Source of the DNA: CAVZTX01 sp963778375
Lineage (GTDB): Bacteria > Chloroflexota > Ktedonobacteria > Ktedonobacterales > Ktedonobacteraceae
Direction: 5' to 3'
Assembly (NCBI GenBank): GCA_963778375.1
Contig: CAVZTX010000031.1
Location: 10,392-74,391, forward strand
DNA: 64,000 nucleotides
The notes under the pieces were generated by a model. It was not told where the DNA came from, searched no databases, and worked only from the letters and a program-made list of their open reading frames with translations. Below, piece after piece: positions 1 through 9,160 of the stretch. Positions within the stretch are counted from its first letter, which is position 1; every line of letters starts with the position of its first letter. A program made the position numbers and the translations under genes.

Positions 1-973
1 CTGGTCGCAAACACAGGTGTGACCGTCTCTGAATTTCTAGGCATCGGTGCCAGTGTGCAGGTACTCGCAAATGATCCCCATACCCCCTTCGTCTATGTCG
101 TCGTCCCTCTCGCTGGGCTTATCCTGTGGTGGCTTGTGATTAAAGGCTCCTACCGTCGTGTAGAAAAAGTCTTTCTGGTGATGTCACTAGGGTTCCTGGC
201 CTATATCCCGGCTGCCTTTGCCGCTCATCCTGTGTGGAGTAATGTCGGCAAGCAGATTGTAATTCCACCTTTGAGTTCGGAAAGTGGCTATTTACTGACG
301 GCAGTGGCCCTTGTTGGCACGACGATCAGTCCCTATATGCAGTTTTTTGTCCAGTCTTCTGTTGCAGATAAAGGCATTCATGCAGGTGACTACATCTACG
401 AGCAGCTTGATGTCTATAGCGGCACCATTTTTGCGGTGCTTATTGCAAGCTTTGTCATCATCGCTACGGGTGCCACGCTTTTCCTCAATCACCATCCCGT
501 CCAAACAGCCATTGATGCCGCCTTCGCACTGAAGGCCTTCGCCGGTCAATACGCTTCGCTGCTTTTCGGAGTAGGGATTATTTGGAGCATCACTGCTGGC
601 CGCTGCCGTACTGCCCCTCTCCACTTCCTACGCCATATGTGAAGCTTTCGGCTTCGAGCGCGGAGTTTCACGTAGTTTCAGTGAAGCGCCTGTCTTCCAG
701 AGCATCTTCACAGGTCTAATCATTCTGGGCGTGCTGATTACCCTTATTCCTGGCCTACCGATCATTCAGGTGCTGATTGTATTGCAGGACTTGAACGCGG
801 CGATGCTACCTATCCTTTTGGTCTTCATTATTCTGCTGGTCAATAATCGGCGCTTGATGGGGAGGCGAGTGAATGGGCCTGTGTTTAATGCTATTTCGTG
901 GACGACGGTTGTTGTGATTACGATCTTGATAGTGTTGTTGCTACTGAGCACGATTTTTAATATTACGCTCTAG
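1..973 (+). pseudogene. NRAMP-family divalent metal transporter, 5'-truncated and frameshifted
   Basis: Integral membrane protein with the conserved C-terminal part of the NRAMP family (proton-coupled Mn/Fe uptake). The reading frame is open from base 1, so the N-terminus lies outside the window. Frame 1 runs to 642 and reads through several hydrophobic helices (for example residues around YLLTAVALVGTTISPYMQFF). The family's next block, ASLLAAAVLPLSTSYAICEA, continues in frame 2 from about base 587 and runs through FERGVSRSFSEAP to the stop at 973. One extra T in the short T run near 579-583 accounts for the shift. Without that base the protein would be continuous and normal at its C-terminus. 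A sequencing slip is as likely as a real null allele. Nothing shows which metal it carries. Confidence 0.8.
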
Positions 974-1094
974 TGGAAAAGCATTAGATGTAGTTCTTAG
1001 AGGACTATCCCAGAAAGCTTCTACGCCTTGATACTGTTTGTGTAGAGCGGCTAATCTTGTCTCATTCACCTCTCTAATCGTGCCAAAAACACAG

Positions 1095-1127
1095 AAACAC
1101 CCATGAATAAACCTCATGGGCGTTTTT
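1095..1127 (+). terminator. Rho-independent terminator after the NRAMP gene
   Basis: Hairpin with arms CCCATG and CATGGG, extended by flanking A/T pairs, followed by TTTTT. It lies about 120 bp after the NRAMP stop. The rest of 974-1252 shows no gene. Confidence 0.6.
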
Positions 1128-1252
1128 GATAAGGTTTATAATAACCAGAGTCAGGGTGGCTCACCCACGCCTCAGGACAGAGAGCGGAGGCTCATCTCCT
1201 CACGTGACTGGACAGGACGCTCAGTCCGGCTGATGCCGAAAAGATACTTGCA

Positions 1253-1762
1253 CTAGCATGCGGGCAAACAAGCGCCCCTATCGCAAAATTGTCCTGTGGG
1301 GCAACCATTATCGTCGGAGCAACCCGTTAAGGTGCCAAAGTAACTCGCACATAAATTCCTATCGCAAACGCAAAACCCACAACAAAAACCGTCATCGCAG
1401 CCCGGACACGTCGTTGCACACGTACCATTGCTGAGCTTGACTTGACCGCATGGACAATCTGAGCTCACACACGTCCCATTGCAGCAGATTTGGCCCGAGG
1501 AGCAGGCATTTCCACATCGGCCGCAGTTCTCCGTCGTGGTTAGATCGGTGCAGGTGCCATGACAGCAGGCTCCACTACAACACTGACTATTCGTGTTGCA
1601 GCCGATGCCATTGGGTTTACATGGTCTGGCAAAGACCGTGCCCAGGCCACTTAGACCGAGGATGCTACCAAAGGTCGTAGCTACAATGGTTTTGAGGGCG
1701 TGACGACGCGAGGTGGAGGTGGCCAGGGCTTTAGTCAGGTCGTCAAACTGAGAAGGTTCCAA
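1253..1762 (-). CDS. Cysteine-rich exported protein with twin-arginine-like leader (copy A)
   Basis: Function unknown. The N-terminus reads LEPSQFDDLTKALA, then TSRRHALKTIVATTFG and a hydrophobic stretch ending in VFA, which looks like a Tat signal (SRRHALK). The mature part is a chain of Cys-rich modules such as CKPNGIGCNTNSQCCSGACC, CGRCGNACSSGQICC and CCGFCVCD, similar to Stig1/extracellular Cys-rich repeat proteins, so many disulfides are expected outside the cell. I prefer the TTG start at 1762 because it aligns with the ATG start of paralogue copy B and is preceded at the same distance by TAGAAAGG. An ATG at 1825 would add 21 residues. Copy B lies just upstream on the same strand with a near-identical promoter region, so the pair arose by tandem duplication. 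Confidence 0.7.
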   Translation of the reverse strand: MEPSQFDDLTKALATSTSRRHALKTIVATTFGSILGLSGLGTVFARPCKPNGIGCNTNSQCCSGACCHGTCTDLTTTENCGRCGNACSSGQICCNGTCVSSDCPCGQVKLSNGTCATTCPGCDDGFCCGFCVCDRNLCASYFGTLTGCSDDNGCPTGQFCDRGACLPAC

Positions 1763-1896
1763 CTCTTGAGCAGCCTTTCTACATGGATGCGTCTCCCTCA
1801 CGCACGGTGGGTGTAGCGCATCCACTCACTTGTGAGAAAAAAAAGAGCGCGAAGGATCACAATGATGAAGATCAACCAGGGTTAAGGACATCCGTC

Positions 1897-1945
1897 CCGG
1901 TGAGTTTCTTCAAGAAGTATATCTGAGATGAGCGTCAAATACAAG
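1897..1945 (-). repeat. 49-bp exact direct repeat, copy 1 (promoter region)
   Basis: Identical to 2763-2811. Homology continues less exactly toward both genes, marking the extent of a tandem duplication. Confidence 0.9.
1916..1944 (-). promoter_or_regulatory. Candidate sigma70-type promoter of Cys-rich copy A
   Basis: On the minus strand, TTGTAT (1939-1944), a 17-base spacer and TATACT (1916-1921). It lies inside a 49-bp block (1897-1945) that is repeated without change at 2763-2811 before copy B. Confidence 0.5.
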
Positions 1946-2063
1946 TAGAAATCTCTCTCCAGTCCACGTCGTCCCTCCAAGTACAGCGGGACAAGGGAGA
2001 GATCATACCTTGACCTCCCCCATCACGGCTCCCCTGTGCCGTCCCTCTATAAGAGTAGAGAGA

Positions 2064-2660
2064 TCATGAGCACAGTGGGACACACACTTTAGCAGTAGGA
2101 TTGCAAAAGGAGGGAATACAGACCTGACCCGCCGAGCAATCAGTAGACGTCTGGCAGACATAATACATGTCAGAACTGCCAGTGCAGGCAATAGTACCCT
2201 CGCTCGTAGTAGCACAAAGGCACGAGGCATTCATAGGGCAGCTAACTAGAGTGCTACATGTACTTGCTTGCGTACACGTCACACTGACGCACTGGCCGTT
2301 TTGGCATATTTGGCCAGAGGCACAGGCGTGACCGCACGACCCGCAGTTGCTTGTGGTGTTCAGATCCGTACAGGTTCCACCACAGCAGCCCTGCCCAGAT
2401 GAGCAGGCGTGGCCGCATTTACCACAGTTACTTGTCGTACTCAAATCGGTGCAGGTGCCATGACAACAGCCTCCGCTACAGCACTGACTGCCGATGTTGC
2501 AGCCAATGCCATTGGGCTTACAATTGGCCAGGGCGGTACCGATGCCACCCAGACCAAGCAAACCACCAAGAGCGGTGGCTACAATGGTTTTGAGGGCGTG
2601 ACGGCGCGAGGTGGAGGTGGCCAGGGCTTTGGTGAGGTCGTCAAAGCGGGAAGGTTCCAT
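2064..2660 (-). CDS. Cysteine-rich exported protein with twin-arginine-like leader (copy B)
   Basis: Paralogue of the gene at 1253-1762. It opens MEPSRFDDLTKALATSTSRR, continues into HALKTIVATALGGLLGLGGI and a probable AXA cleavage site (ALA), which again suggests Tat export. The mature region has repeated CxxCGxxCxxGQ modules (CGKCGHACSSGQGCC, CGSCGHACASGQICQ) and a divergent C-terminal half with further Cys pairs (CQTSTDCSAGQVC). The ATG at 2660 is chosen because AAAGGA/AAGGG precedes it and copy A aligns there; an ATG at 2741 would add 27 residues. Function unknown; an extracellular disulfide-rich protein is inferred. The N-terminal halves of the two copies are far more alike than the C-terminal halves. 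Confidence 0.75.
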   Translation of the reverse strand: MEPSRFDDLTKALATSTSRRHALKTIVATALGGLLGLGGIGTALANCKPNGIGCNIGSQCCSGGCCHGTCTDLSTTSNCGKCGHACSSGQGCCGGTCTDLNTTSNCGSCGHACASGQICQNGQCVSVTCTQASTCSTLVSCPMNASCLCATTSEGTIACTGSSDMYYVCQTSTDCSAGQVCIPSFCNPTAKVCVPLCS

Positions 2661-2762
2661 GTCCCTTCCGTCCTTTCTAGAGGCAGTGATGCCTCTATGT
2701 GTGAGCAACATAACGCAAAGGGTCAGAACGATGCAGATCAACCAGGGTCAAGAATACATGTA

Positions 2763-2811
2763 CCGGTGAGTTTCTTCAAGAAGTATATCTGAGATGAGCG
2801 TCAAATACAAG
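2763..2811 (-). repeat. 49-bp exact direct repeat, copy 2 (promoter region)
   Basis: Identical to 1897-1945. Contains the matching -35 (2805-2810) and -10 (2782-2787) for copy B, so both genes should be expressed alike. Confidence 0.9.
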
Positions 2812-2905
2812 CTGCTAGCACAACCTCTTCCCTCAGTTCTGCGTATAACTATATGGTACAATAGTACAAGATAAATCAATGGATCACCCAGAATTGAGGC
2901 GAGGA

Positions 2906-4027
2906 ATGTCCTGGAATACCGAAGAATTTTCTGAATACGCTGAAGCCCCTGCCGAGCATGACTATGCCAACCCTGCCTACTACCAGCAGTCGGTACCGCA
3001 AGCAGCGCCTCGTTCTACCCAACCTGTACAGGAACTGATTCCCCTGGACTCGGATCCTTATTCTGATTATGGAGATGGCTCGACTATCGTCAGTGAGAAC
3101 TACGATCCGCAACCGATGAGCGCCTATCGTGGACCTTCAAGCATTGAGGGGTATACCACCGATGCTGGTGCTGAGCAACGTGAGGCTGCGAAGCGTGGCA
3201 CGGCTTCGGGCAGTAAAAAACGCAAAGGACTGGCCGGACTAGGTGGTATTGGAGCCACAATCGTCGGATTAATCGTCAAATTTAAGACGCTGCTTGTATT
3301 GTTGTTGGACTTCAAGTGGCTTGCATTTGCTGCCAAGTTCGGGGTAGTCGGTATCTCCGCGTTGGCTTCAATTTTTGTCTACTCCTTTCTTTTTGGCTGG
3401 ACGTTCGCTGTAGGATTAGTCGCTCTGCTCTTCATTCATGAGATGGGCCATGCCGTGGTTATGAAGTTGAAGGGTATACCGATTGGGGGCATGATTTTTA
3501 TACCGCTATTGGGTGCAGCAGTCATCATGCGTCAGATGCCCAGAAATGCAAAAGATGAAGCAGAGGTGGGTATTGCCGGTCCTATAGCCGGGGCCGTTGC
3601 TGCATCGGTCTGTCTCGCACTTGCTGGACTTTCTCCCAATACACCTACAATATGGGCTCCGCTTGCCTACTTCGGTTTCTTCATCAACCTGTTCAACCTT
3701 ATCCCCATTGTGCCGTTCGATGGCGGACGTGTGTTAGCCGCGATTGACCGGCGTGTCTGGATCCTGGGCTTCGTGGGCCTGCTGGCTTTCCAGATCTGGA
3801 CGTGGATCAATGGTGAGTTTTCCCCGTGGTTGCTGCTTTTCGTCGTCATGGCAGCAACGCAGCTTCTGGCTCGCCGTCGTGCTCCAAATACACCAGAAAC
3901 CAGGGCCTATTATGCCGTCCCAATAGGAGAGCGCATAATTCTCGGCCTGCTTTACTTCGGTCTGGCTGCTGTTTTAGTGCTTGGTATGACGATTTCACAC
4001 AATATGATTTTGGGACTGGGTCGTTAG
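2906..4027 (+). CDS. Site-2-protease-family (M50) membrane metalloprotease
   Basis: Intramembrane zinc metalloprotease of the M50/rhomboid-independent S2P family. A long acidic, Tyr/Pro-rich cytoplasmic N-terminal region (about 100 residues) precedes several membrane helices. The zinc motif HEMGH is in FIHEMGHAVVMKLKG, and the second family motif is NLIPIVPFDGGRV, where the Asp is the third zinc ligand. Both motifs are intact, so the enzyme should be active. An ATG at 2879 is also possible, but GAGG at 2896-2899 sits six bases before the ATG at 2906. Substrate unknown; relatives cut anti-sigma factors or membrane proteins. The gene converges with the minus-strand dehydrogenase and overlaps it by four bases. 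Confidence 0.85.
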   Translation: MSWNTEEFSEYAEAPAEHDYANPAYYQQSVPQAAPRSTQPVQELIPLDSDPYSDYGDGSTIVSENYDPQPMSAYRGPSSIEGYTTDAGAEQREAAKRGTASGSKKRKGLAGLGGIGATIVGLIVKFKTLLVLLLDFKWLAFAAKFGVVGISALASIFVYSFLFGWTFAVGLVALLFIHEMGHAVVMKLKGIPIGGMIFIPLLGAAVIMRQMPRNAKDEAEVGIAGPIAGAVAASVCLALAGLSPNTPTIWAPLAYFGFFINLFNLIPIVPFDGGRVLAAIDRRVWILGFVGLLAFQIWTWINGEFSPWLLLFVVMAATQLLARRRAPNTPETRAYYAVPIGERIILGLLYFGLAAVLVLGMTISHNMILGLGR

Positions 4028-4923
4028 CTTCGTACCTCAACTCCAGCCATCTGCTCTAACACCTTGAGCAACGATGTATAATCTTCGCGCCCATAACCTG
4101 CTGCACGTGCCATCTCATACATCTGGCGCGAGAGGGCGGTTATAGGCATTGGAGTTGTATTCTCAGCGGCCAGGTCGAGCGCCAGTCCAAGATCTTTATG
4201 TAGCAGATCGGTCATAAAGCCGGGCTGAAAACTGCCGTTGAATGCACGCAGTGGAAACTGATTGGAAAGTTGCCAGCTTGCTCCGGCACTCACGCTGATC
4301 ACCTTTGCCATCGTATCGACATCGACCCCGGCTTTGACTCCCAACACAAACGACTCGGCTGTGGCCGCAGCTATCGCACCGACCAGGATGTTATTGACAA
4401 TCTTGACGACTTCGCCTGCGCCGGTAGGCCCGACGTGGAAAATATTCTCCTTTTTGCCCATCGCTTCCAGTACTGGCCGTGCCTGCTCAAATATCTCGCG
4501 TTCGCCACCCACCATAATTGTGAGGGTACCGTTGACTGCACCCTGAGATCCACCGCTCACAGGAGCATCCAGGAAATGAACACCGCGGGTTGATGCCAGT
4601 TGTGCCAGCTTGCGACTCATGGTTGGGGCGATAGTGCTCATATCGATGATGATAAGCCCCTTACGCGCGCCTTCAAGAATGCCATTTGGACCGGCTACTA
4701 CCTCTTCCACCTGCATAGAATTTGGCACCATCGTAATCACCATTTCTGATGCCATAGCGACAGCACGAGGTGACGGTGCGAGCTTTGCTCCAGCGTTCAT
4801 CACCTCCTGCACCTCTGGCTTGTCTGGATGACGCGCGAAAATAGTGACGTGATGTTCGGCTTTCAGAAGGTTGAGTGTCATAGGCCTTCCCATAACGCCG
4901 ATGCCAATAAAACCAATTTGCAT
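4024..4923 (-). CDS. 3-hydroxyisobutyrate dehydrogenase / beta-hydroxyacid dehydrogenase family
   Basis: Soluble NAD(P)-dependent dehydrogenase of 299 residues, the usual length. The N-terminal Rossmann motif is GFIGIGVMGRPM. The substrate-binding signature DAPVSGGSQGAVNGTL and the catalytic-lysine segment GEVVKIVNN are present. Family members oxidise 3-hydroxyisobutyrate (valine catabolism) or reduce tartronate semialdehyde. It starts 21 bases after the biotin-carboxylase stop and so is probably co-transcribed with the leucine-degradation genes, which favours the branched-chain amino-acid role. The start is preceded by AAAGGA about nine bases away. Exact substrate not decidable from sequence. 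Confidence 0.85.
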   Translation of the reverse strand: MQIGFIGIGVMGRPMTLNLLKAEHHVTIFARHPDKPEVQEVMNAGAKLAPSPRAVAMASEMVITMVPNSMQVEEVVAGPNGILEGARKGLIIIDMSTIAPTMSRKLAQLASTRGVHFLDAPVSGGSQGAVNGTLTIMVGGEREIFEQARPVLEAMGKKENIFHVGPTGAGEVVKIVNNILVGAIAAATAESFVLGVKAGVDVDTMAKVISVSAGASWQLSNQFPLRAFNGSFQPGFMTDLLHKDLGLALDLAAENTTPMPITALSRQMYEMARAAGYGREDYTSLLKVLEQMAGVEVRS

Positions 4924-4943
4924 AAGAGCCTGTCCTTTCTCTG

Positions 4944-6981
4944 CTATTCCATTTCAACGATGACTGCCCCACCCTTAACGACCGCGCCTTCTGTATAGTG
5001 TACGCGTCGCACTTTCCCTTCATAGGGCGCGATGATAGAATGCTCCATCTTCATGGCACTCAGGATGGCAAGCACCTGTCGCTGTTTGACTGTGTCGCCT
5101 TCGTGTACCTGTACCTTTATAATAGTGCCTGCCATAGGGGCTGTGAGAGCCTTTTGTGAGTGCGTTGCACTTCCTCCATGTGCTGCCATATTTACATCAG
5201 GCGGCTGGCGTCTTTCTAGACGATATGTTTGTCCGTGCAGAATGACCTGTGTCTGGCTTTCGCCATGTTGTACATATGCTCGTACTTGCGTTGTTCCCCT
5301 CCGAATCAGGACGAGGTTCTCGTTGTCGACCATGCATGTTATTGTTTCTGCGGGTTGCGTATCAACTTTAACGTTCCAGGATTCTGCTATACCGTCCTGG
5401 GCGGGACGAAATGCAACGCTGTGCTCTTCGTCGGCATAGCGATAGGTAAGCGTTCTTGCCTCGCCTACCATGCGCCACGGTCCTAATGTCAACCACGGAT
5501 TGGTGACGACCTGTGTATTTTCAAGTTGCGAGCGATAACCGTTAGAAGTATGCTCTTCTAACGCACCTTGAGCATTGTACAAGGCTGCTGCTATCAGCGC
5601 CTCATTCGGCAGTGGTATATGTTCTTTCTGCTCGTTTTCGATCAATCCGTATTCAATAAGGAAGTTCGTATATGTGCGGCCTTCTTGAAATGCTGGGTGA
5701 GTCGTAATAGCATGCAGCAAGGGAATATTTGTTTTGACGCCAAAAACGGCGCTTTCCTCTAGCGCGGATCGCATGCGAGCGATGGCTGCCGGGCGATCTT
5801 CGCCATACACGATCAATTTTGCGATCATCGGATCATAAAACTGCGTGATCTCATCGCCACTATCGATGCCACTATCCACACGGATGCCAGGGCCTTCGGG
5901 CTGAATAAAACGAGTTACCGTGCCTGTAGAAGGTAGGAAGTTCTGTTCGGGATCTTCGGCATAGAGCCGCATTTCGATGGCATGACCGCGAGGGCTAATA
6001 TGCTCTGAGGTAAGAGCGAGCGGTTCGCCTGCCGCGATGAGCAGTTGATGGCGCACAAGGTCAATACCTGTAACCAGTTCGGTAACGGGATGCTCCACTT
6101 GCAGACGCGTATTCATCTCCAGGAAGTAGAAACGCTTGTCGGTATCGAGCATAAACTCAAGCGTGCCCGCATTCACGTAGCCAGCAGCTTTAGCAATGCG
6201 TACCGCTGCATCTCCCATTTCAGCGCGTAGTGATGGTGTCAGTGCAATCGATGGGCTTTCCTCAACAATCTTCTGGTGGCGGCGCTGAATCGAGCATTCG
6301 CGTTCGCCGAGATGGATGAGATTGCCAAAGGTATCGCCAAGTATCTGTATTTCGACATGGCGTGGTTGTAGAATCAAGCGTTCGAGAAAGACGGTTGCAT
6401 CACCGAATGCGGCCTGGGCCTCACGCCTTGCCCCGGCCAGTTGCTCTAAAAAGTCGGTTGCCGGTATGTACTTCGCGCATGCCTTTGCCACCACCTCCGG
6501 CAGAGGCCTTAATGAGCAGTGGGAAGCCGATGCGCTCTGCCTCATACATCAACACGGCATCATCCTGGCTCTCGCCGTTGTAGCCAGGAATGGTCGGTGC
6601 GCCGACCGACTGTGCCAACTGCTTGGCGGCAATCTTCGATCCCATCAATCGCATCGCTGAGGCTGGTGGGCCGATGAAAATAATGCCAGCTTGCTCGCAT
6701 GCTTCGACAAAAGCCGCGTTTTCAGAAAGAAAACCGTAGCCAGGATGAATTGCTTCTGCCCCACTCTGTTGAGCTGTTTCAATTATCGTATCGATGCGCA
6801 GATAGCTTTGTGCTGCTGGTGCCGGGCCAATAAAGTATGCCTCGTCAGCCTCTCGTACATGACGAGCGTTGCGATCAGCCTCAGAGTAAACGGCTACGGT
6901 TCGCACATCCATTTCGCGGCACGTTCTGATGATGCGAACGGCTATTTCTCCCCGGTTGGCAATCAAAATTTTCTTGAACAT
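4944..6981 (-). pseudogene. Biotin carboxylase/biotin carrier subunit of acyl-CoA (methylcrotonyl-CoA) carboxylase, one-base frameshift
   Basis: ATP-dependent biotin carboxylase fused to a biotinyl domain, about 678 residues if the frame is restored. The N-terminal part starts MFKKILIANRGEIAVRII at 6981 and carries the ATP-grasp glycine loop ASAGGGGKGMR. The frame then breaks at about 6458 (an extra base in GGCAACC) and the family sequence continues in the next frame: FLEQLAGARREAQAAFGD, the RRHQK and EMNTRLQVEHPVTE motifs, and finally the biotin-accepting lysine in ILSAMKMEHS about 35 residues from the end. As read it yields two polypeptides, of 186 and roughly 490 residues. Its partner is the carboxyltransferase at 9161-10768. 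A base-call error would restore a fully normal enzyme. Confidence 0.85.
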
Positions 6982-7318
6982 GCTTTGATACCTAACTTCT
7001 TCGGTAGGATGAAATGCAGGAGACCATGATGCCACATCTTACTATATAAGCGCTCTTTCTGACAAATGCCAATAGCACTTCTTTCGGTGTTGCTCAAAGT
7101 AGGCGGGAAGCGCCAAAATTGTGAAACCTCACTTCAAAGTGCTGCGTGTCTGGATAAGAGGTGTGTAAGTTGAAGGGGCAATCAACTCATAATCATACAG
7201 ATAACTGCCCCTCCCTAATAAGTTCGCGTTTTAGGGGACTTTTGTCTTTGCTAGAATGTGCTTACGTCGCTATGGATAAAAGTGTCAATGTGTTCAAAGA
7301 TGAGGTGGTAAGGCAGCT

Positions 7319-8299
7319 ATGGCACAGAGCCAGTTTGCATTTGAGGTAGATATGACAGAGACACGTTTTGGTCAATCAGGACGATCTCTTACGTCTATGC
7401 AATCTCAGCAAAAAGGGGAAATACATAAGAGACGGACATCTCTTCTTGCCTCTCTCCTTGGTAAACCTTTGATCAAACTGGCCAGATTTATGCAGAGAGT
7501 GCTATCTCTCATTCTTGCTGGCTTCATTGCGCTCATTCTTGGCCGACGTAAGACCCCCCAGCATCGGGAGCTTCCTGCCGAGCAAAACTTGGAGCTTGAT
7601 CGAGCAACTGAGCTGGAAGAGCACTTTCTCACAATGGCTTCCCATGAGCTAAAAACTCCCATGACTACCATTCGAGGTGAGGCACAGCTCATGTTACGTC
7701 GATTGGGGAGGCAGAAGGAATTATCTTCTGAGCTGTCCATTATACGTGCTGCATTAGAGAAAATTGATGGGCAAACTCGCCGTCTGAATGCCATCGTCGA
7801 TGATATCCTCGATCTGAACACTATTCGTTCCGGTAAGATCGAGTTGCGATTGAGGCCATGTAACCTGGTAGATATCTGCCGCGATGTTGTCGAGGTACAG
7901 CGTCTCCTGACAAGCCGTATCATTGAACTTGAGATACTTGGAGCACTTGTGACGATAAAGGCTGATTGTGACCGTCTGAACCAGGTTCTATTCAATCTCC
8001 TGGATAATGCGCTTAAGTATTCACCTGAAGAGACTGCTGTAAAGGTCAGTATTGGCCAATATGATGAAATAGCACTTATCCAGGTACATGATGCCGGACG
8101 TGGTATTCCAGAGAATCAGCAAGCACATATCTTCGAGCCTTTTTATCGAGTTCCCGATGTTCAATCTTCAATAAAGAGCGGTTTGGGCCTCGGCCTTGCT
8201 ATCTGCAAAGATATTGTTGAGCGACACGGTGGCCATATCGGGTGTAACTCACAGGTGGGGAAGGGTAGTGTCTTCTTTGTGGGACTGCCGCTACATTAG
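7319..8299 (+). CDS. Sensor histidine kinase
   Basis: Membrane-associated kinase of 326 residues. A short N-terminal part has a basic/hydrophobic stretch (VLSLILAGFIALILG, about residues 60-75) and no recognisable sensor domain. HisKA phospho-acceptor: MASHELKTPMTTIRGEAQ. N box: QVLFNLLDNALKYSP. G1: DAGRGIPE. F box: IFEPFYR. G2: SGLGLGLAI. All catalytic boxes are intact. GGTGGTAAGG precedes the ATG. No response regulator is adjacent, so this is an orphan kinase lying opposite to the carboxylase genes on both sides. It overlaps the enoyl-CoA hydratase end by four bases. Confidence 0.9.
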   Translation: MAQSQFAFEVDMTETRFGQSGRSLTSMQSQQKGEIHKRRTSLLASLLGKPLIKLARFMQRVLSLILAGFIALILGRRKTPQHRELPAEQNLELDRATELEEHFLTMASHELKTPMTTIRGEAQLMLRRLGRQKELSSELSIIRAALEKIDGQTRRLNAIVDDILDLNTIRSGKIELRLRPCNLVDICRDVVEVQRLLTSRIIELEILGALVTIKADCDRLNQVLFNLLDNALKYSPEETAVKVSIGQYDEIALIQVHDAGRGIPENQQAHIFEPFYRVPDVQSSIKSGLGLGLAICKDIVERHGGHIGCNSQVGKGSVFFVGLPLH

Positions 8300-9086
8300 A
8301 CCCAGTTTGGCTTTCTTTTCTCAAGAAACGCTCTCAATCCCTCCTGTCCCTCTGCGCTCACTCTAAGCGTTGCAATCGTATCCGCAGTATAGCGTCGTGC
8401 CGTATCATGATCCATATGTCCAACATTCAACGCAAGAGCCTTGCATGCACGTACTGCCTGGGGGCCGTTGCTCACTAACTCGCTCAGCGTCTTCTCTACG
8501 GCAGCATCAAGTTCATCAGGCGGCGTAACAATATGCACAAGACCAATCTCGCGAGCATGGGCTGCACTGAAGCGCTCGCCTGTGACGAATAGGACGCGAG
8601 CATGCGTCTCGCCAATTTTGCGTATCACGTAGGGTGAGATGACAGCAGGAGCAATACCAAGCTTGACCTCACTGAAGGCTAATCGCGCACTTTCGGCTGC
8701 GATGACGATATCACACACACTAACCAGGCCTAATCCACCGCCCATTGCCGTGCCATTGACGCGTGCAACCACCGGACAAGGAAACGTGTTGATCGTATCA
8801 AACAGGTCTGCCAGGCGCAGTGCATCGCTCAAATTCTCCTCTTGTGTGGAGGTTGCCGAGGCCTTCATCATATTGATATCTGCCCCGGCGCTGAATGATG
8901 GGCCATCACCGGTCAGTACCACAGCATGTAGCTCTCATCGGTACTTAGATCAGTGAAGGCCGCTTGTAAATCCGTAATAAGCTGCGTGTTAAAGGCGTTG
9001 TGCACCTCTGCACGGCGCATCGTGATTGTAGCAACCTTGTCCTGAAAGCTGCGGTCAACGGTGATATGTGTGTATATTGCCATCAT
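8296..9086 (-). pseudogene. Enoyl-CoA hydratase/isomerase family protein (methylglutaconyl-CoA hydratase candidate), frameshifted
   Basis: Crotonase-fold protein. From the ATG pair at 9083/9086 the frame reads MAIYTHITVDRSFQDKVATI and on to DLSTDES, then meets TGA. The family continues in another frame from about 8930: HAVVLTGDGPSFSAGADI (oxyanion-hole segment), then NGTAMGGGLGLVSVCDIVIA (second oxyanion glycine) to the stop at 8296. One missing base around 8929-8935 explains it. The position between the two carboxylase subunits suggests 3-methylglutaconyl-CoA hydration in leucine breakdown, but crotonase substrate specificity cannot be read here. An internal GTG at 8922 is unlikely to give a folded enzyme. 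Confidence 0.8.
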
Positions 9087-9160
9087 TTTTCTCTTTCACA
9101 AGCGTCACTACTGTCACTTTCATGGATCAGGTGAACTAATCCATCCTGCTTGAGAAGGCC

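Noticed and set aside
2409..2792. Plus-strand 127-codon gene
   Set aside because: Antisense to Cys-rich copy B and rich in Thr/Ala/Gly from reversed Cys codons; no ribosome site.
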